Source: Parvibaculum sedimenti
Lineage (GTDB): Bacteria; Pseudomonadota; Alphaproteobacteria; Parvibaculales; Parvibaculaceae
Direction: 5' to 3'
Assembly: GCF_009184905.1 (NCBI RefSeq)
Contig: NZ_WESC01000001.1
Span: 62,001-126,000, forward strand
DNA length: 64,000 nucleotides
The notes beneath the pieces are model-generated. The model had not been told where the DNA came from, ran no database searches, and saw only the letters and a program-made list of their open reading frames with translations. The translations under genes and the position numbers were made by a program. Positions 19,388-30,941 of the stretch are shown here, in pieces (the stretch's first letter is position 1; each line of letters begins with the position of its first letter).

Positions 19388-20185
19388 CTAGAGTCGCCAA
19401 CCGGAATGGATCGCGGCGACGCCGCCGGTCAGGTTCCGATACTGGACGCGCGCAAAACCTGCGGCCTCGATCATGGATTTGAATTTTTCCTGCGGCGGGA
19501 AACGGCGAATGCTTTCGACGAGATATTGATAGGGCTCGCCGTCGCCCGTCACCCATTTTCCCATCTGCGGGATCGCACGGAAGGAATAGGCGTCATAGAT
19601 CGCATCGAGTCCGGGCACCGCGACCTGACTGAATTCGAGACAGAGGAAATGACCGCCTGGCTTCAACACGCGGTAAGCGTCGGCAAGCGCCTTCTCTATA
19701 TGTGTGACGTTGCGAATGCCGAAAGCGATCGTATAGGCGTCGAAGCTGCGATCGGGAAAGGGAAGCCGCTCCGCATCGCCGCAAACGAATTCGACGCGCC
19801 CGCTATGTTCCTGCGCTTCCGCGCGATCCTGGCCGACGCCGAGCATATGGCGGTTGATATCGCAGACCGTAACATGCGTATTCGGACCGGCGCGGTCGAG
19901 GATGCGGAAGGCGATGTCGCCCGTGCCGCCGGCAACGTCGATATGAGCGAAAGCCCGTTCGCCGCGCGGCGGATTGAGCCAGTCGATCATCGACTGTTTC
20001 CAGGCGCGGTGAAGGCCGCCCGACATCAGGTCGTTCATCAGGTCGTAGCGTGAGGCGACATGCTCGAACACGTCGTGAACGAGCTTGGCCTTTTCGTCCT
20101 CGGCAACCGTCTTGAAGCCGAAATGCGTCGTCGCCTCGCCTTCCGGCGCGGCGTCGTTCTCTGCGGTGTGAAGTGTCGTACTCAT
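19388..20185 (-). CDS. ubiE: Demethylmenaquinone/2-polyprenyl-methoxybenzoquinol methyltransferase
   Basis: SAM-dependent C-methylation in ubiquinone (and menaquinone) synthesis. About 265 residues: [24 protein letters not shown] and [20 protein letters not shown] (SAM motif I), VCDINRHML, and [23 protein letters not shown]. The start is ambiguous between ATGs at 20197 and 20185; the latter gives [10 protein letters not shown]. It is the first gene of a long leftward run and is divergent from mutM. Confidence 0.95.
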   Translation of the reverse strand: MSTTLHTAENDAAPEGEATTHFGFKTVAEDEKAKLVHDVFEHVASRYDLMNDLMSGGLHRAWKQSMIDWLNPPRGERAFAHIDVAGGTGDIAFRILDRAGPNTHVTVCDINRHMLGVGQDRAEAQEHSGRVEFVCGDAERLPFPDRSFDAYTIAFGIRNVTHIEKALADAYRVLKPGGHFLCLEFSQVAVPGLDAIYDAYSFRAIPQMGKWVTGDGEPYQYLVESIRRFPPQEKFKSMIEAAGFARVQYRNLTGGVAAIHSGWRL

Positions 20186-20279
20186 CGGGCGGACCATAGC
20201 CTAGCGGCTTCAACGGCGCTACTTTCGTGGGCGCGGCTTCGTCCGCCCTATCGTCGCAAGGCCAAAGTCACAAAAGAGC

Positions 20280-21161
20280 ATGCCCGAACTGCCCGAAGTC
20301 GAAACCGTCCGCCGGGGGCTGGCGCCCGCTCTCGAGGGATGCCGCATCAGGCTCGCGACCCAGCGCCGCGCCAATCTGCGCTATCCCCTGCCCGACCGTT
20401 TCGCCGAGCGGCTGACGGGACGGCTGGTCGAGCGGCTCGATCGCCGCGCGAAATATATCCTTGCCCGGCTCGACAGCGGCGAGGTTCTGCTTATCCATCT
20501 TGGCATGTCGGGCCGTTTCACCATTCATCCGCCTGAAGGTGGCGAGGCTGCGCCCGGCCAGTTCCACCACGCGACGCCGGAAAGCGGCGCGGGAACCGGG
20601 AAGCATGACCACATCATCTTCGACATGGAGGACGGCACCCGCATCGTCTATTCCGATCACCGGCGCTTCGGTTTCATGGACCTGATCGTGGAGGCAGATC
20701 TCGATGCCAATCCGCATCTGGCTTCCCTCGGGCCGGAACCGCTGGGTAATGAATTTTCCGCCTTCACCCTTTCCGAGCGGCTTAGGGGACGCCGCGCGCC
20801 GATCAAGGCGGCGCTGCTCGACCAGCGGACAGTTGCAGGGCTCGGTAATATCTATGTCTGCGAGGCGTTGTTCCGCGCCGGCATCTCGCCCAATCGTTCC
20901 GCCGCGAGCGTCGCCGGTCCGCAGCGCTCGGAAAGGCTCGCCCGCGCCATCAGGGAAGTGTTGAACGAGGCGCTCGCCGCGGGCGGCTCCACCTTGCGGG
21001 ACTATGCGCACACGGATGGGGAGCTTGGCTATTTTCAGCATTCCTTCGCCGTCTACGACCGTGAGGGCGACGCCTGTTCAAAGCCGGGCTGCGGCGGTAC
21101 GGTGAAGCGGATCGTGCAGTCCGGGCGCTCGACCTTCTATTGCCCGCGCTGTCAGAAATGA
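20280..21161 (+). CDS. mutM: Formamidopyrimidine-DNA glycosylase
   Basis: Removes 8-oxoguanine and formamidopyrimidines from DNA and cuts the abasic site. It has 293 residues, starting [14 protein letters not shown] with the catalytic Pro2 and Glu3. The DNA-contacting Lys is in [13 protein letters not shown], the helix-two-turn-helix in [22 protein letters not shown], and the C-terminal zinc finger in [13 protein letters not shown] with YCPRCQK. Divergent from ubiE and first gene of the rightward run that leads to dnaA. Confidence 0.97.
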   Translation: MPELPEVETVRRGLAPALEGCRIRLATQRRANLRYPLPDRFAERLTGRLVERLDRRAKYILARLDSGEVLLIHLGMSGRFTIHPPEGGEAAPGQFHHATPESGAGTGKHDHIIFDMEDGTRIVYSDHRRFGFMDLIVEADLDANPHLASLGPEPLGNEFSAFTLSERLRGRRAPIKAALLDQRTVAGLGNIYVCEALFRAGISPNRSAASVAGPQRSERLARAIREVLNEALAAGGSTLRDYAHTDGELGYFQHSFAVYDREGDACSKPGCGGTVKRIVQSGRSTFYCPRCQK

Positions 21162-21191
21162 TCGGGGCAGCATGAGGGGGGATCGAATTCG

Positions 21192-21584
21192 ATGACGATG
21201 CGCTTTGCGGCTCTCGCCTTCATTCTTGGCTTTGCGATGCTGCCCGGCCATTTGCTCGCGGAGGAACGGGCGGCGGGCTATCTCGATGCGGTCGAGGACA
21301 TGCCGCTCATGGAGGGTCTGCACGAGACCGGGGATGGCGGGGTCGTCTTCGACAAGCCCAATGGCCGGATCATTCGCACGGTGGCCAAAGGAAATGTTGC
21401 TCCCGCTTCGGTCCGCCGCTTTTATGTGGAAACCCTGCCCCAGCTCGGCTGGAAACGGCAGAAGAAGCTCGAACTCATCAAGGATCTCCTCGTTTTCCGT
21501 CGTGAGGGGGAGCGCCTGGAAATTCAGACCGTTCCCGAAACGGATGGCGCGACGGAAGTGCGCTTCTCGATCGAGCCTGAGTGA
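21192..21584 (+). CDS. Hypothetical exported protein
   Basis: A 130-residue protein I cannot name. It opens with a clear signal peptide (MRFAALAFILGFAMLPGHLLA, cut likely after LLA), so it should be periplasmic. The mature part, about 105 residues, is rich in charged residues and contains GRIIRTVAKGNVAPASVRRFYVETLPQLGWKR, a pattern seen in small conserved alphaproteobacterial proteins. It lies 30 nt after mutM and may share its transcript. Confidence 0.75.
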   Translation: MTMRFAALAFILGFAMLPGHLLAEERAAGYLDAVEDMPLMEGLHETGDGGVVFDKPNGRIIRTVAKGNVAPASVRRFYVETLPQLGWKRQKKLELIKDLLVFRREGERLEIQTVPETDGATEVRFSIEPE

Positions 21585-21652
21585 GGCCGTCTAGCGCTTG
21601 GCAATCTGTTAATTCCCCGCCAAGGCGCGGTTTTGTGCCCTTTTCGGCGCGG

Positions 21653-21681
21653 TTGACGGAAAGAGCCGCCCCGCGTATAAC
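21653..21681 (+). promoter_or_regulatory. Candidate strong promoter of rpsT
   Basis: TTGACG at 21653-21658 and TATAAC at 21676-21681 with the ideal 17-nt spacing. The predicted rpsT mRNA leader is about 165 nt, long enough for translational feedback by S20. Confidence 0.75.
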
Positions 21682-21852
21682 GCGCGCCTCGGAAAGAACG
21701 GACCTGCCAATAGGCTTGAGGTCATTCTTTTCAAAAAAGGCGCGAGGCCCCTTTGGCCGGAACTTTGTCACCGAACATTCGGTGTCTCGCGAACCAGCAT
21801 GAAATTTTGCGTCGGCATCGCGGATGTCCGATGAGACAAAGGTCAGATACCC

Positions 21853-22116
21853 ATGGCGAATACTCCCTCCGCAAAAAAGGCAATCCGCAAGATCGCGGCG
21901 CGCACCGAGGTCAACAAGGACCGTCGCTCGCGTATGCGCACCTTCATCCGCAAGGTTGAGGAAGCGATCGCCAGCGGCAACAAGGAAGCCGCTGCCGCCG
22001 CGCTGAAGGAAGCGCAGCCGGAGATCATGCGCTCGGCGCAGAAGGGCGTCGTTCACAAGAACACGGCATCGCGCAAAGTGTCGCGCCTCGCCGCCCGCGT
22101 GAAGGCACTCGCCTGA
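21853..22116 (+). CDS. rpsT: 30S ribosomal protein S20
   Basis: Primary 16S rRNA-binding protein of the small subunit, 87 residues, strongly basic and helical. [22 protein letters not shown] and [19 protein letters not shown] are typical. It lies upstream of dnaA, a linkage found in many Alphaproteobacteria. It has its own promoter and terminator. Confidence 0.98.
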   Translation: MANTPSAKKAIRKIAARTEVNKDRRSRMRTFIRKVEEAIASGNKEAAAAALKEAQPEIMRSAQKGVVHKNTASRKVSRLAARVKALA

Positions 22117-22170
22117 GGCGAACAGGCGCTCGCAACGCGCATCATTGATGCGTTGCGCAGTCGAGAGCGA

Positions 22171-22200
22171 AGCCCGCGAATGACGCGGGCTTTTTCTTTT
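22171..22200 (+). terminator. rpsT rho-independent terminator
   Basis: AGCCCGCG-AATGA-CGCGGGCT followed by TTTTCTTTT. Clean stem, loop and T run. Confidence 0.92.
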
Positions 22201-22666
22201 CGCGTATGGCCAAGTGTGATGCTTTTGTTTCAGTGAAAATGAATGCGTTGTCGCAATGTGTTTTTCGCGCGCGCGAAGACTCTTCGCGCTACATCTGCGC
22301 ATCGAATTGGATTCATTCACATCTTCATGTGTGCGTTGCGACGATGCTCGTTTGAGATGCAATTTTCGCTGGCGCACATGCACATTTCGCGCGCGCTGTA
22401 AGAACTTTTTTTGTCAGCGGACGACTCTTCTCGCTTGCCTCCAAAGAGCCTCGAATGTATGGTTGTTAACCTCGAAGAGGGCAACGAATACTGATGTTTT
22501 TCAATAAAAATTGACTGAATACAGTATTTGATTGTGCCGCTTTGACCGGCGAAAAGTATCCACACAGTTGTGCGTGACGAGGCGGAGGAATTCCTATAGG
22601 GATTGCCGCCGTGAAGAGAGCTGTGCCTGCGATATGAGGGCTGGGTGTCTGTTGGAGATGGGGCTG
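22201..22666. other. AT-richer non-coding region; weak oriC candidate
   Basis: About 465 bases without a convincing gene, more AT-rich than the surroundings. It holds many TGTG/CACA and GCGCGC stretches, one TTAACC half-site (22466-22471), an AATACaGTATT inverted repeat (22518-22528) beside a -35-like TTGACT (22511-22516), and one DnaA-box-like site. Position next to dnaA and the local gene divergence make it the best origin candidate here, but only one good DnaA box is seen. It must also contain the rhodanese promoter. Confidence 0.35.
22556..22564 (+). promoter_or_regulatory. DnaA-box-like site
   Basis: GTATCCACA differs from the consensus TTATCCACA at the first base. It lies 111 nt before the rhodanese start. 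Confidence 0.4.
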
Positions 22667-23143
22667 ATGTCGGTTAACGCAAGCACGGAAGTTGAGCCTC
22701 GGATCCTCGGCGATCGCCCCGCGAATTACGCGGGCGATGTTTCGGCTGAAGAGGCCTGGCGTGTTCTTGCTGCAAATCCGAACGCCGTCCTGATTGATGT
22801 GCGCACGCGTGCGGAGTGGTCCTACGTAGGGCTGCCCAACCTGTCGGCCATAGGCAAGGAACCCTTGCTCGCCGAATGGCAGGTCTTTCCCTCCATGGCT
22901 GTGAGCGAGGCCTTTGCGGGCGATGTCGCGGGCGCGCTGGGCGAGGAGCGCAAGGATGCGCCGGTTCTGTTCCTCTGCCGTTCGGGTGCGCGCTCGCGCG
23001 CGGCGGCGGTGGCGATGACGGCGCAGGGTTTTGCGCATTGCTACAACGTGGCCGGTGGCTTCGAGGGCGATCTTGATGAAGATCGTCATCGTGGGCACCG
23101 CAACGGCTGGAAGGCATCCGGCCTTCCCTGGGCACAGGGTTGA
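22667..23143 (+). CDS. Rhodanese-like sulfurtransferase domain protein
   Basis: A 158-residue single rhodanese domain. EEAWRVLAANPNAVLIDVRTRAEW is the N-terminal half and VLFLCRSGARSRAAAVAM holds the active-site Cys loop (CRSGARS), so it should carry persulfide or similar. The end VAGGFEGDLDEDRHRG is typical. No sulfur-carrier partner is adjacent. The ATG at 22667 is chosen for the GGAG site 9 nt upstream. It lies between the possible origin region and dnaA. Confidence 0.9.
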   Translation: MSVNASTEVEPRILGDRPANYAGDVSAEEAWRVLAANPNAVLIDVRTRAEWSYVGLPNLSAIGKEPLLAEWQVFPSMAVSEAFAGDVAGALGEERKDAPVLFLCRSGARSRAAAVAMTAQGFAHCYNVAGGFEGDLDEDRHRGHRNGWKASGLPWAQG

Positions 23144-23177
23144 GCGGCTGGCGGCACTGAATTGAGAAATTAACCGG

Positions 23178-23280
23178 CGGGTGGATTCTCCCTCTGTCGG
23201 GGGTACGGGCAAGGGTCCGGCACTGGGGGCGGTGTCGGTTCCGGGAAAGTTCTGGCGGATCGGGGGCCGGGACAAGACGA
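23178..23280 (+). other. G-rich tract in the dnaA leader
   Basis: The top strand carries G runs of 5, 3, 3 and 5 in a row around 23198-23231, with further G runs to 23280. The last loop is longer than the usual G-quadruplex limit of seven. It lies in the probable 5' untranslated region of dnaA. Whether it folds is unknown. Confidence 0.3.
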
Positions 23281-23292
23281 GGGGTAGAAGTC

Positions 23293-24951
23293 GTGAACGA
23301 AGACAAGCTGGTTTCGGCGGCTAAATCGGCTTTCCGTCCCGCAGGCGAAACGCGCGGTATGGAGCAAGGGCGAGCGGAAGCGCGTCCGGCCCGTGCTCTC
23401 GGCGCCGGGCGCGAGGCGGCGGAGAGTGGCTCCGCCGTGGAGACTGGATCCGGGGCGGCATCGCTGGTTGAGTCCGGTCTTGGCGAGCAGTGGCGCCGCG
23501 TGCGCGCCCGCCTCCATGCGGAGCTTGGAGAAGCGACCTTCAACAGCTGGTTCAAGCAGATCGAACTGGTTGGCGTGGGTGATGGCCGCGTCATGCTCGC
23601 CGTGCCGACGCGCTTCATCCGCAACTGGCTGCTCTCCCATTACGCTGAACGTCTGTCGACACTCTGGAGCGAGGAAGATCCGGCGCTTTCGCGCATCGAG
23701 GTTCTCGTGCATACACGAGCCGCCGAGGTTGCGCCCGTCGCCGCAGAGCCTCAGGCCGCACCTGCGCCCACGCTCACGCCCGCCGCCCAGATCGACGGCC
23801 ATGCCGCGCCGCGCCATGTGGCCCAGGCCGCACCGAGGTTCACCGCGCCGCAGCCGACTTCCGCCTCGCAGATTCCGAATGGCTTCGAGGATGCGGGTGT
23901 CGGCGCGCCGCTCGATCCGCGTCTCACCTTCGACGCTTTCGTCGTCGGCAAATCGAACGAACTCGCGCATGCGGCGGCCCGCCGCGTCGCAGAGGCGACG
24001 GACGTCACTTTCAATCCGCTGTTCCTTTATGGCGGCGTCGGCCTCGGCAAGACGCATCTCATGCACGCCATCGCGTGGGAAATCCGCCGCCGTCAGCCGG
24101 AGCGCAAGGTGCTGTACCTCTCGGCCGAGAAGTTCATGTACCAGTTCGTGCGCGCGCTGCGCTTCAAGGACACGATGGCCTTCAAGCAGCAGTTCCGCAC
24201 CGTCGACGTGCTGATGATCGACGACGTGCAGTTCATCTCGGGCAAGGATTCCACGCAGGAAGAGTTCTTCCATACCTTCAATGCGCTGATTGATCACAAT
24301 CGTCAGGTCATCATCTCGGCCGACCGTTCGCCTTCCGATCTCGAAGGCATCGAGGAGCGCATTCGTTCGCGCCTCGGCTGGGGTCTCGCCGCCGACATCC
24401 ATCCGACCGATTACGAGCTTCGCCTCGGTATTCTTCAGGCCAAGGCCGAGGAAATGGCGAGCCGCAACGGGCCGGTGACGATCCCTGATGGTGTGCTCGA
24501 ATTCCTCGCGCATCGCATCGTCTCGAATGTCCGCGAGCTCGAAGGTGCGTTGAAGCGCGTCGTGGCTTATGCCTCGCTGGTTGGCCGTCCGATCACGCTC
24601 GACATGTCTCAGGACGTTCTGCGCGATCTCCTGCGCTGCAACGACCGCAAGATCACCATTGAAGAAATCCAGCGTCGCGTAGCCGAGTATTACAACGTCC
24701 GCCTCGCGGACATGCTCTCGGCGCGCCGTGCCCGCGCGGTGGCGCGTCCGCGTCAGGTGGCCATGTATCTCTCCAAGCAGCTCACCACCCGGTCGCTGCC
24801 CGAGATCGGCCGCAAATTCGGCGGCCGCGACCATACGACGGTGATCCATGCCGTCCGCAAGATCGACGAGTTGCGCGCGGCCGATAGCGGCATGGACGAG
24901 GATGTCGACCTGCTGCGGCGGATGCTTGAAGGCGGCAACGGAGCAAGCTGA
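23293..24951 (+). CDS. dnaA: Chromosomal replication initiator protein DnaA
   Basis: ATP-dependent initiator that opens oriC and recruits helicase. 552 residues from a GTG with a strong GAGGGG site. Domain I starts near residue 66 (WRRVRARLHAELGEATFNSWF). A Pro/Ala-rich domain II follows, then the AAA+ domain with LFLYGGVGLGKTHLMHAI (Walker A) and VLMIDDVQFI (Walker B). Domain IV ends in KFGGRDHTTVIHAVRK, which reads DnaA boxes. Some 60 residues before domain I (Ala/Gly/Glu/Arg-rich) are unusual. Internal starts exist, but none has as good a ribosome site. Confidence 0.96.
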   Translation: MNEDKLVSAAKSAFRPAGETRGMEQGRAEARPARALGAGREAAESGSAVETGSGAASLVESGLGEQWRRVRARLHAELGEATFNSWFKQIELVGVGDGRVMLAVPTRFIRNWLLSHYAERLSTLWSEEDPALSRIEVLVHTRAAEVAPVAAEPQAAPAPTLTPAAQIDGHAAPRHVAQAAPRFTAPQPTSASQIPNGFEDAGVGAPLDPRLTFDAFVVGKSNELAHAAARRVAEATDVTFNPLFLYGGVGLGKTHLMHAIAWEIRRRQPERKVLYLSAEKFMYQFVRALRFKDTMAFKQQFRTVDVLMIDDVQFISGKDSTQEEFFHTFNALIDHNRQVIISADRSPSDLEGIEERIRSRLGWGLAADIHPTDYELRLGILQAKAEEMASRNGPVTIPDGVLEFLAHRIVSNVRELEGALKRVVAYASLVGRPITLDMSQDVLRDLLRCNDRKITIEEIQRRVAEYYNVRLADMLSARRARAVARPRQVAMYLSKQLTTRSLPEIGRKFGGRDHTTVIHAVRKIDELRAADSGMDEDVDLLRRMLEGGNGAS

Positions 24952-24987
24952 GCGGACCCCTTTGAAGCCGCCTTTTCTCGCCCCGCT

Positions 24988-25035
24988 AAACCCCTGCGGA
25001 ATCACGTAATTCCGGCGTTCGAGATAGGGGTTTTT
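24988..25035 (+). terminator. Nested hairpin terminator after dnaA
   Basis: Outer arms AAACCCCT / AGGGGTTT enclose an inner CGGAAT-CACGTA-ATTCCG stem, and the outer arm runs into a T tract (GGGGTTTTTCC). It probably ends the dnaA transcript. Confidence 0.65.
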
Positions 25036-25334
25036 CCATGCTGAAAAACGTGCATCGCGCGGACGATCTGCTATACTTCAACAAATGATTTTCTGCGGAT
25101 TTCCGGCATTTGCCGGGAGGTATGCAGGCAGGGGCCCGAAGGTCCCTCCCGACGCCTCTTCCGACCCCCGGTTTTGCGGGTTCCCGAACAGGACAGGACG
25201 CTCCGGCCATGCTTTCGGCCAAGGCGCGCCACCTCAGGGATACGCTGCCGCCGGGGTCCGGGTCCGCTGCAGACGAGCCTTAGCGGCCATCAGGGCAAGG
25301 GCTGAGCGCCCAAACGGGGGACCGAAGAGAGACC
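25036..25334 (+). other. dnaN leader region
   Basis: About 300 bases with no gene. A TATACT at 25072-25077 is a possible -10 of a dnaN promoter, but no good -35 stands 17 nt upstream. The rest is GC-rich with short GGGTCCGGGTCCG repeats near 25254-25266 and a GAGAGA ribosome site before the dnaN ATG. Confidence 0.4.
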
Positions 25335-26453
25335 ATGAAGATCACGATCGAACGGGGCGCGCTCCTCAAGTCTCTCAACCACGTGCAATCGGTCGTCGAG
25401 AGGCGGAACACCATTCCGATCCTGTCCAACGTCCTCATCAAGGCCGAGGACGGGCAACTGAGCCTCACCGCGACCGATCTCGACATCGAGGTAGTGGAGT
25501 CTATCGATGCCGATGTGGCGCAGAAGGGCGCAACCACGGCGCCGGCTCACACGCTCTACGACATCGTGAGGAAGCTGCCCGACGGGGCCCAGGTCGAGCT
25601 TTCGACCGGCGCCGACGAGGGCCGCCTCCAACTCACCGCCGGCCGCTCGCGCTTCGCCCTTCAGGCGCTGCCTCAGGAAGACTTCCCGGCCATGGCCGCC
25701 GGCCAGTTGCCGCATCATTTCGATCTGCCGGCTGAGGCCATGCGCCGCCTGATCGACAAGACCCGTTTCGCGATCTCGACCGAAGAAACGCGCTACTACC
25801 TCAACGGCATCTATCTCCATGCCGTCGAGAGCGGCAAGGCGGGCGTCCTGCGCGCCGTCGCGACCGACGGGCACCGTCTCGCCCAGGTCGACCACGATCT
25901 TCCGGCGGGCGCCTCCGGCATGCCCGGTGTCATCGTGCCGCGCAAGACCGTGCTCGAGCTCCAGAAGCTTCTGGAAGGCAATGCGGGCACGATTTCGGTC
26001 GGCGTCTCGGAAACCAAGATCCGCTTCGAATTCGCCGGTGTGGTGCTGACCTCGAAGCTCATCGACGGCACTTTCCCCGATTATGGCCGCGTCATCCCGG
26101 CCGACAACGACAAGATCATGCAGGTCGATGGCAAGCGCTTTGCCGAGGCCGTGGACCGCGTCTCGACCATCTCCACGGAGAAGTCGCGCGCGGTGAAGCT
26201 CAATCTCGACGAGGGCCGCCTGACCCTCTCGGTGACGAACCCGGATTCGGGCAGCGCGACTGAGGAACTTTCGGTTTCATACTCGAGCACGCCGCTCGAA
26301 ATCGGCTTCAACGCCCGCTACCTGCTCGATATTACCGGGCAGCTCGACGGCGCCGAAGCCACATTCGCGCTGGCGGATTCCGGTTCGCCGACGCTCGTGC
26401 GCGACAGCGACGACGAAAAGGCGATCTACGTGCTGATGCCGATGCGCGTGTAG
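25335..26453 (+). CDS. dnaN: DNA polymerase III beta subunit (sliding clamp)
   Basis: Ring-shaped processivity clamp for DNA polymerase III, 372 residues in three repeated domains. MKITIERGALLKSLNHVQSVVERRNTIPIL opens domain 1, ATDGHRLAQVDHDLP lies in the second, and the C-terminus ends in YVLMPMRV, the typical clamp tail. It is followed after 35 nt by recF. Confidence 0.98.
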   Translation: MKITIERGALLKSLNHVQSVVERRNTIPILSNVLIKAEDGQLSLTATDLDIEVVESIDADVAQKGATTAPAHTLYDIVRKLPDGAQVELSTGADEGRLQLTAGRSRFALQALPQEDFPAMAAGQLPHHFDLPAEAMRRLIDKTRFAISTEETRYYLNGIYLHAVESGKAGVLRAVATDGHRLAQVDHDLPAGASGMPGVIVPRKTVLELQKLLEGNAGTISVGVSETKIRFEFAGVVLTSKLIDGTFPDYGRVIPADNDKIMQVDGKRFAEAVDRVSTISTEKSRAVKLNLDEGRLTLSVTNPDSGSATEELSVSYSSTPLEIGFNARYLLDITGQLDGAEATFALADSGSPTLVRDSDDEKAIYVLMPMRV

Positions 26454-26488
26454 GACGCGCATAGGGCGCGTGTAAGGAACGGAACGAA

Positions 26489-27703
26489 TTGTTGGCCCGC
26501 ACGGGTGAGAGGCTTGCGATCAGTGGCGACACCGGCGCTCCAAGCTCCTTTGGAACGAAGGCCGTTCTGTGTGCAGACCGAGCCAATCGGCTGAGCCGCC
26601 TCGTCGTCACCGATTTCCGTTCCTATGCGCGGGCCGAGATTGAGCTCGACGGTCGCCCCGTGGTGCTGACGGGCGAAAACGGCGCGGGCAAGACCAATCT
26701 TCTCGAAGCGGTATCGCTTCTCTCGCCGGGCCGTGGTTTGCGCGGCGCGGCCTACGCCGAAATTGCGCGCGACGGCGGCGCGGGCGGATGGGCGGTTGCA
26801 GCCACTGCCGAAACGCCTGAAGGGCCGGTTCGCATCGGCACGGGCATTGCGCCCGGCGCGGAAGCCGCGCGCTCCCGCGCAGTCCGGATCGACGGCGCGA
26901 ATGCTTCGGGCGCGGGCGCGCTCGGCGCACATCTCCGCGTCGTCTGGCTCACGCCCGCCATGGACCGGCTTTTCGTCGAAGGCGCGGGCGAGCGGCGCCG
27001 TTTTCTCGACCGGCTGGTGATGGGCTTCGATCCCGCCCATGGCACGCGGGTCAATGCCTATGAGCGCGTTCTGCGCGAACGCAACAGGCTGCTGGCCGAT
27101 GGCGTCATGGACGAGTCCTGGCTTGGCGGCCTTGAAGAGCAGATGGCTGAGCATGGCGTCGCCATTGCCGCCGCCCGCGTCGAGACGCTGGCGCGGCTGC
27201 GCGGCGCGATCGATGCTGCGAGCGAAGCGCATTTCCCGCGCGCCGACATCGCCCTCGAAGGCACGCTCGAAGAGGCACTGGCGGGAAAGCCCGCCGTCGA
27301 TGTCGAGGACGATTTCATTCGCCGCCTCGCCGCCGCGCGCGCGCGGGACGCTGGCGCAGGCCGCACGCTCGAAGGACCGCATCGCTCGGACCTTTTGGTG
27401 CGACACCGGGCGAAGGATCGCGAAGCGCGGCTTTGCTCGACCGGCGAGCAGAAGGCTTTGCTCATCGGCATTGTGCTCGCAAATGCCCGGCTTCTTGCCG
27501 CGCAGGGCCGCGCGCCGCTTCTGTTGCTCGACGAAATTGCGGCCCATCTCGACGAGGAGCGCCGCCGCGCGCTTTTCGACGAGATCGTCGCGCTGGGCCT
27601 CCAGGCCTTCATGACGGGAACGGACCCCGTACTTTTCGCCGCGCTGGGAGCGGCTGCGCAATCCTTCGATGTGAAGCGCGGCGCGGTCACGCAATTGAAC
27701 TGA
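26489..27703 (+). CDS. recF: DNA replication and repair protein RecF
   Basis: SMC-like ATPase that loads RecA at single-strand gaps. 404 residues: Walker A VLTGENGAGKTNLLEAV, signature CSTGEQKALLIGIVLANARLL and Walker B PLLLLDEIAAHLDEERR. The reading begins at a TTG (26489) after AAGGAACGGA, which gives about 35 residues before the usual RecF opening (LSRLVVTDFRSY). No better start is visible, so the extension may be real. It sits in the classic dnaA-dnaN-recF-gyrB order. Confidence 0.95.
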   Translation: MLARTGERLAISGDTGAPSSFGTKAVLCADRANRLSRLVVTDFRSYARAEIELDGRPVVLTGENGAGKTNLLEAVSLLSPGRGLRGAAYAEIARDGGAGGWAVAATAETPEGPVRIGTGIAPGAEAARSRAVRIDGANASGAGALGAHLRVVWLTPAMDRLFVEGAGERRRFLDRLVMGFDPAHGTRVNAYERVLRERNRLLADGVMDESWLGGLEEQMAEHGVAIAAARVETLARLRGAIDAASEAHFPRADIALEGTLEEALAGKPAVDVEDDFIRRLAAARARDAGAGRTLEGPHRSDLLVRHRAKDREARLCSTGEQKALLIGIVLANARLLAAQGRAPLLLLDEIAAHLDEERRRALFDEIVALGLQAFMTGTDPVLFAALGAAAQSFDVKRGAVTQLN

Positions 27704-27732
27704 GACCGGCGAGTGCCGGAACAAAGATCTGA

Positions 27733-30180
<2,448 letters not shown>

Positions 30181-30183
30181 GGA

Positions 30184-30813
30184 TCAAAGCGACTTCGAGA
30201 CGAGGCCTCTGAGGGAGAGATCGGTGACGAGCGCGACGAGGCGCTCGGCGTGATCGGCCCCGGTCGGGATGGGCATGAAGCCCAGCCTGACGCGTTCGGC
30301 CAGTCCGCGAAAGATCAGGCATTGGCCGACGAGCCAGAGCGCAGCGGCTGCGAGGTCTGCGGCCGGCGTGTCGGGCGCGAGGAAGGGCCGCACCACCTCT
30401 TTGGCGCGATCGAGGTGCGGCTTGATCTCCGTTTCCTCAATGTGATCCAGCGCGCCGGTTGGAGACAACATCTCCCAGGCAAGCAGCCGCATGTGCTGGG
30501 CACCTTCCCCATCCTCGATGGATTTAGGTATGATTCCGCGGATGAAGCCCTTCAAACGATCTTCGCGACTGTCGGCCTCGGCTGGTGCGTCCCCGTGATC
30601 GTCCGTGTCGATCGCCTTGCGGAAGGAATGGCTCAGCACCTCGCGGTAGAGATCGTCCTTGCTCCGAAAATAGTAATTGATCGAGGCGAGGTTGGTATTC
30701 GCTCGCGCCGCAATATCACGCACCGTCGCGTTGTGAAATCCGCGCTCGGCAAATAGCCCGCGTGCGGCCTCCAGCAAGCGTTCTTTCGTATTCTGTCGCC
30801 CCACGCGATCCAA
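30184..30813 (-). CDS. TetR family regulator, CecR-like
   Basis: A 209-residue repressor-type protein. The DNA-binding helix-turn-helix is RLLEAARGLFAERGFHNATVRDIAARANTNLASINYYFRSKDDLYREVL. The YYF variant and the C-terminal domain (ALWLVGQCLIFRGLAERVRL) resemble the CecR/YbiH group with a DUF1956 ligand domain. The start is TTG at 30813 or GTG at 30804; a GAGG site suits the second better. Convergent with gyrB and divergent from the EF-hand gene. Ligand and targets are unknown. Confidence 0.88.
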   Translation of the reverse strand: MDRVGRQNTKERLLEAARGLFAERGFHNATVRDIAARANTNLASINYYFRSKDDLYREVLSHSFRKAIDTDDHGDAPAEADSREDRLKGFIRGIIPKSIEDGEGAQHMRLLAWEMLSPTGALDHIEETEIKPHLDRAKEVVRPFLAPDTPAADLAAAALWLVGQCLIFRGLAERVRLGFMPIPTGADHAERLVALVTDLSLRGLVSKSL

Positions 30814-30819
30814 GTCCTC

Positions 30820-30831
30820 AAACGAATGTTT
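30820..30831. promoter_or_regulatory. Candidate TetR operator
   Basis: AAAC-GAAT-GTTT inverted repeat, a form common for TetR-family operators, directly upstream of the TetR gene and in the gap shared with the EF-hand gene. Suggests autoregulation; untested. Confidence 0.4.
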
Positions 30832-30941
30832 AAAACTGCTCTGTGCGCGGTTTGCATCCGCACATGTCGAGTTAACGGCGCGACGCCGTGACTCCGTCGC
30901 TTTTCAGGCGATGCGTTTTTCGCAAAAATGAGGTCAACACG

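Noticed and set aside
23170-25005. 611-codon open frame on the - strand opposite dnaA
   Set aside because: DnaA is complete on the + strand; the reverse frame is a codon-bias shadow.
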